From: an uncultured Planctomycetaceae bacterium | GTDB lineage: Bacteria; Planctomycetota; Planctomycetia; Planctomycetales; Planctomycetaceae | Assembly: GCA_903823545.1 (NCBI GenBank) | Contig: CAIJTL010000086.1 | Location: forward strand, 1 to 7,760 | Reading direction: 5' to 3' | Length of the DNA stretch: 7,760 bases | Shown: positions 7,527-7,760 of the stretch, one piece after another | Layout: each line of letters opens with the position of its first letter | Numbering within the stretch: the first letter of the stretch is position 1 | Notes under the pieces: model-generated | The model's database searches: none | Told to the model about the DNA's origin: nothing | The model's input: only the letters and a program-made list of their open reading frames with translations | Position numbers and translations under genes: made by a program

Positions 7527-7631
7527 TCAGCGAGCAGCTTGCAATATCTCCGCCAACTTACGGCAAACGATCACCTGCGTGTCGTGCGAAGAAGAAGAAG
7601 AAGAAGAAGAAGAAGAAGAAGATTCATCCGA
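7527..7631 (-). pseudogene. Possible C-terminal remnant of an unidentified gene, poly-Ser tail plus short helix
   Basis: On the minus strand a reading frame open from just after a TAG (7634-7632) encodes S-D-E, twelve serines (eleven TCT and one TCG), then HDTQVIVCRKLAEILQAAR and a TGA at 7529-7527. The 19-residue tail looks protein-like: an amphipathic helix with G/C at most third positions, and a stop 10 bp from the convergent stop of the barrel gene. There is no start codon in the frame, and it is out of phase with the transposase frame immediately upstream of it. It may be the surviving 3' end of a gene interrupted by the mobile element, or a chance open frame. I do not recognise the protein. 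Confidence 0.35.
7588..7622. repeat. (GAA)11 trinucleotide microsatellite
   Basis: Eleven perfect GAA units (7588-7620) plus GA, read as TTC/TCT on the minus strand. It begins 1 bp downstream (minus-strand sense) of the TGA codon of the transposase gene. Perfect trinucleotide arrays of this length are uncommon in bacterial chromosomes and prone to slippage, so copy number may vary between isolates or be subject to assembly error. Confidence 0.95.
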
Positions 7632-7760
7632 CTAAAGCGTACTTGGCTTCGTGGAGCGCATAGATTTTGAGTTTGAAGAATTCTTGGTCGCGGAATCCGT
7701 AGGCTTGTCGTTTCATGGTTTTGATTTTGTTGTTGGTTCCTTCGAGCGGTCCTGTGGAGA
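7624..7760 (-). CDS. ISL3-type transposase, C-terminal fragment (5' part outside window)
   Basis: The minus strand from the window edge encodes 44 residues before a TGA at 7626-7624. They begin STGPLEGTNNKIK and continue with 'KRQAYGFRDQEFFKLKIY', ending 'LHEAKYALVG'. The pattern S.GPvEG.NNKIK..KR.AYGfr....f.lki is the C-terminal signature of ISL3-family (DDE_Tnp_ISL3) transposases, and the glutamate in 'PLEGTNN' is the expected third catalytic acid. The fragment has no internal stop, so the gene could be intact beyond the window. The element's inverted-repeat end is not visible: the GAA array starts almost immediately after the stop. Confidence 0.85.
   Translation of the reverse strand, partial: STGPLEGTNNKIKTMKRQAYGFRDQEFFKLKIYALHEAKYALVG
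7624..7760 (-). mobile_element. Partial ISL3-family insertion sequence, right part only
   Basis: This is inferred from the transposase terminus at the window edge. The boundary cannot be fixed: ISL3 elements carry terminal inverted repeats of about 15-40 bp beyond the transposase gene, and no candidate can be recognised with only one end in view. The true end may lie inside the GAA array, in the 7517-7587 segment, or be missing. Confidence 0.5.

Noticed and set aside
7579..7635. Plus-strand mini-frame from GTG 7579 coding for a run of 11 glutamates flanked by VSC and DSSD
   Set aside because: It is only 18 codons, has no ribosome binding site, and is produced by the GAA array itself. The minus-strand frame over the same bases gives a more protein-like sequence.

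Overview
The window looks like part of a planctomycete chromosome, placed by gene style and not by any marker gene. The clues are a PknB-type kinase fused through one membrane helix to a TPR-like tail, secreted beta-barrel proteins with Pro-rich linkers, few Shine-Dalgarno sequences, alternative TTG/GTG starts, and an estimated GC near 50-55%. No database search was possible, so family names rest on motif recognition.

Layout from left to right. (1) The 3' end of an RlmN/Cfr-type radical-SAM methyltransferase gene (+) enters from the left edge. (2) A convergent gene on the minus strand encodes an adenylate-kinase-like protein with a long C-terminal extension. (3) Diverging from it is a large Ser/Thr protein kinase gene (+). 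(4) Two genes follow on the + strand, each encoding an exported protein with a signal peptide, a low-complexity Pro-rich segment and a predicted outer-membrane beta-barrel. The first resembles the MetA-pathway/'transporter' barrel group; the second resembles planctomycete barrels of the DUF6268 type. (5) The right edge holds a short minus-strand tail with a poly-Ser tract encoded by an (AGA/TCT) trinucleotide repeat, directly abutting the 3' end of an ISL3-type transposase gene (-) that runs off the window.

Functional links are tentative. The kinase and the two envelope proteins are co-directional but separated by about 150-250 bp gaps, so they are probably separate transcription units and not a tight operon. 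An AT-stemmed hairpin with a T tract after the first barrel gene supports that. The left half is housekeeping-like (RNA modification, nucleotide metabolism); the right end is a small mobile-element junction.

I see no CRISPR array, tRNA, rRNA, toxin-antitoxin pair or recognisable defence system. The least explained part is the junction at about 7527-7635, where a coding-like C-terminal tail, a microsatellite and a transposase terminus meet with no room for an obvious insertion-sequence end.
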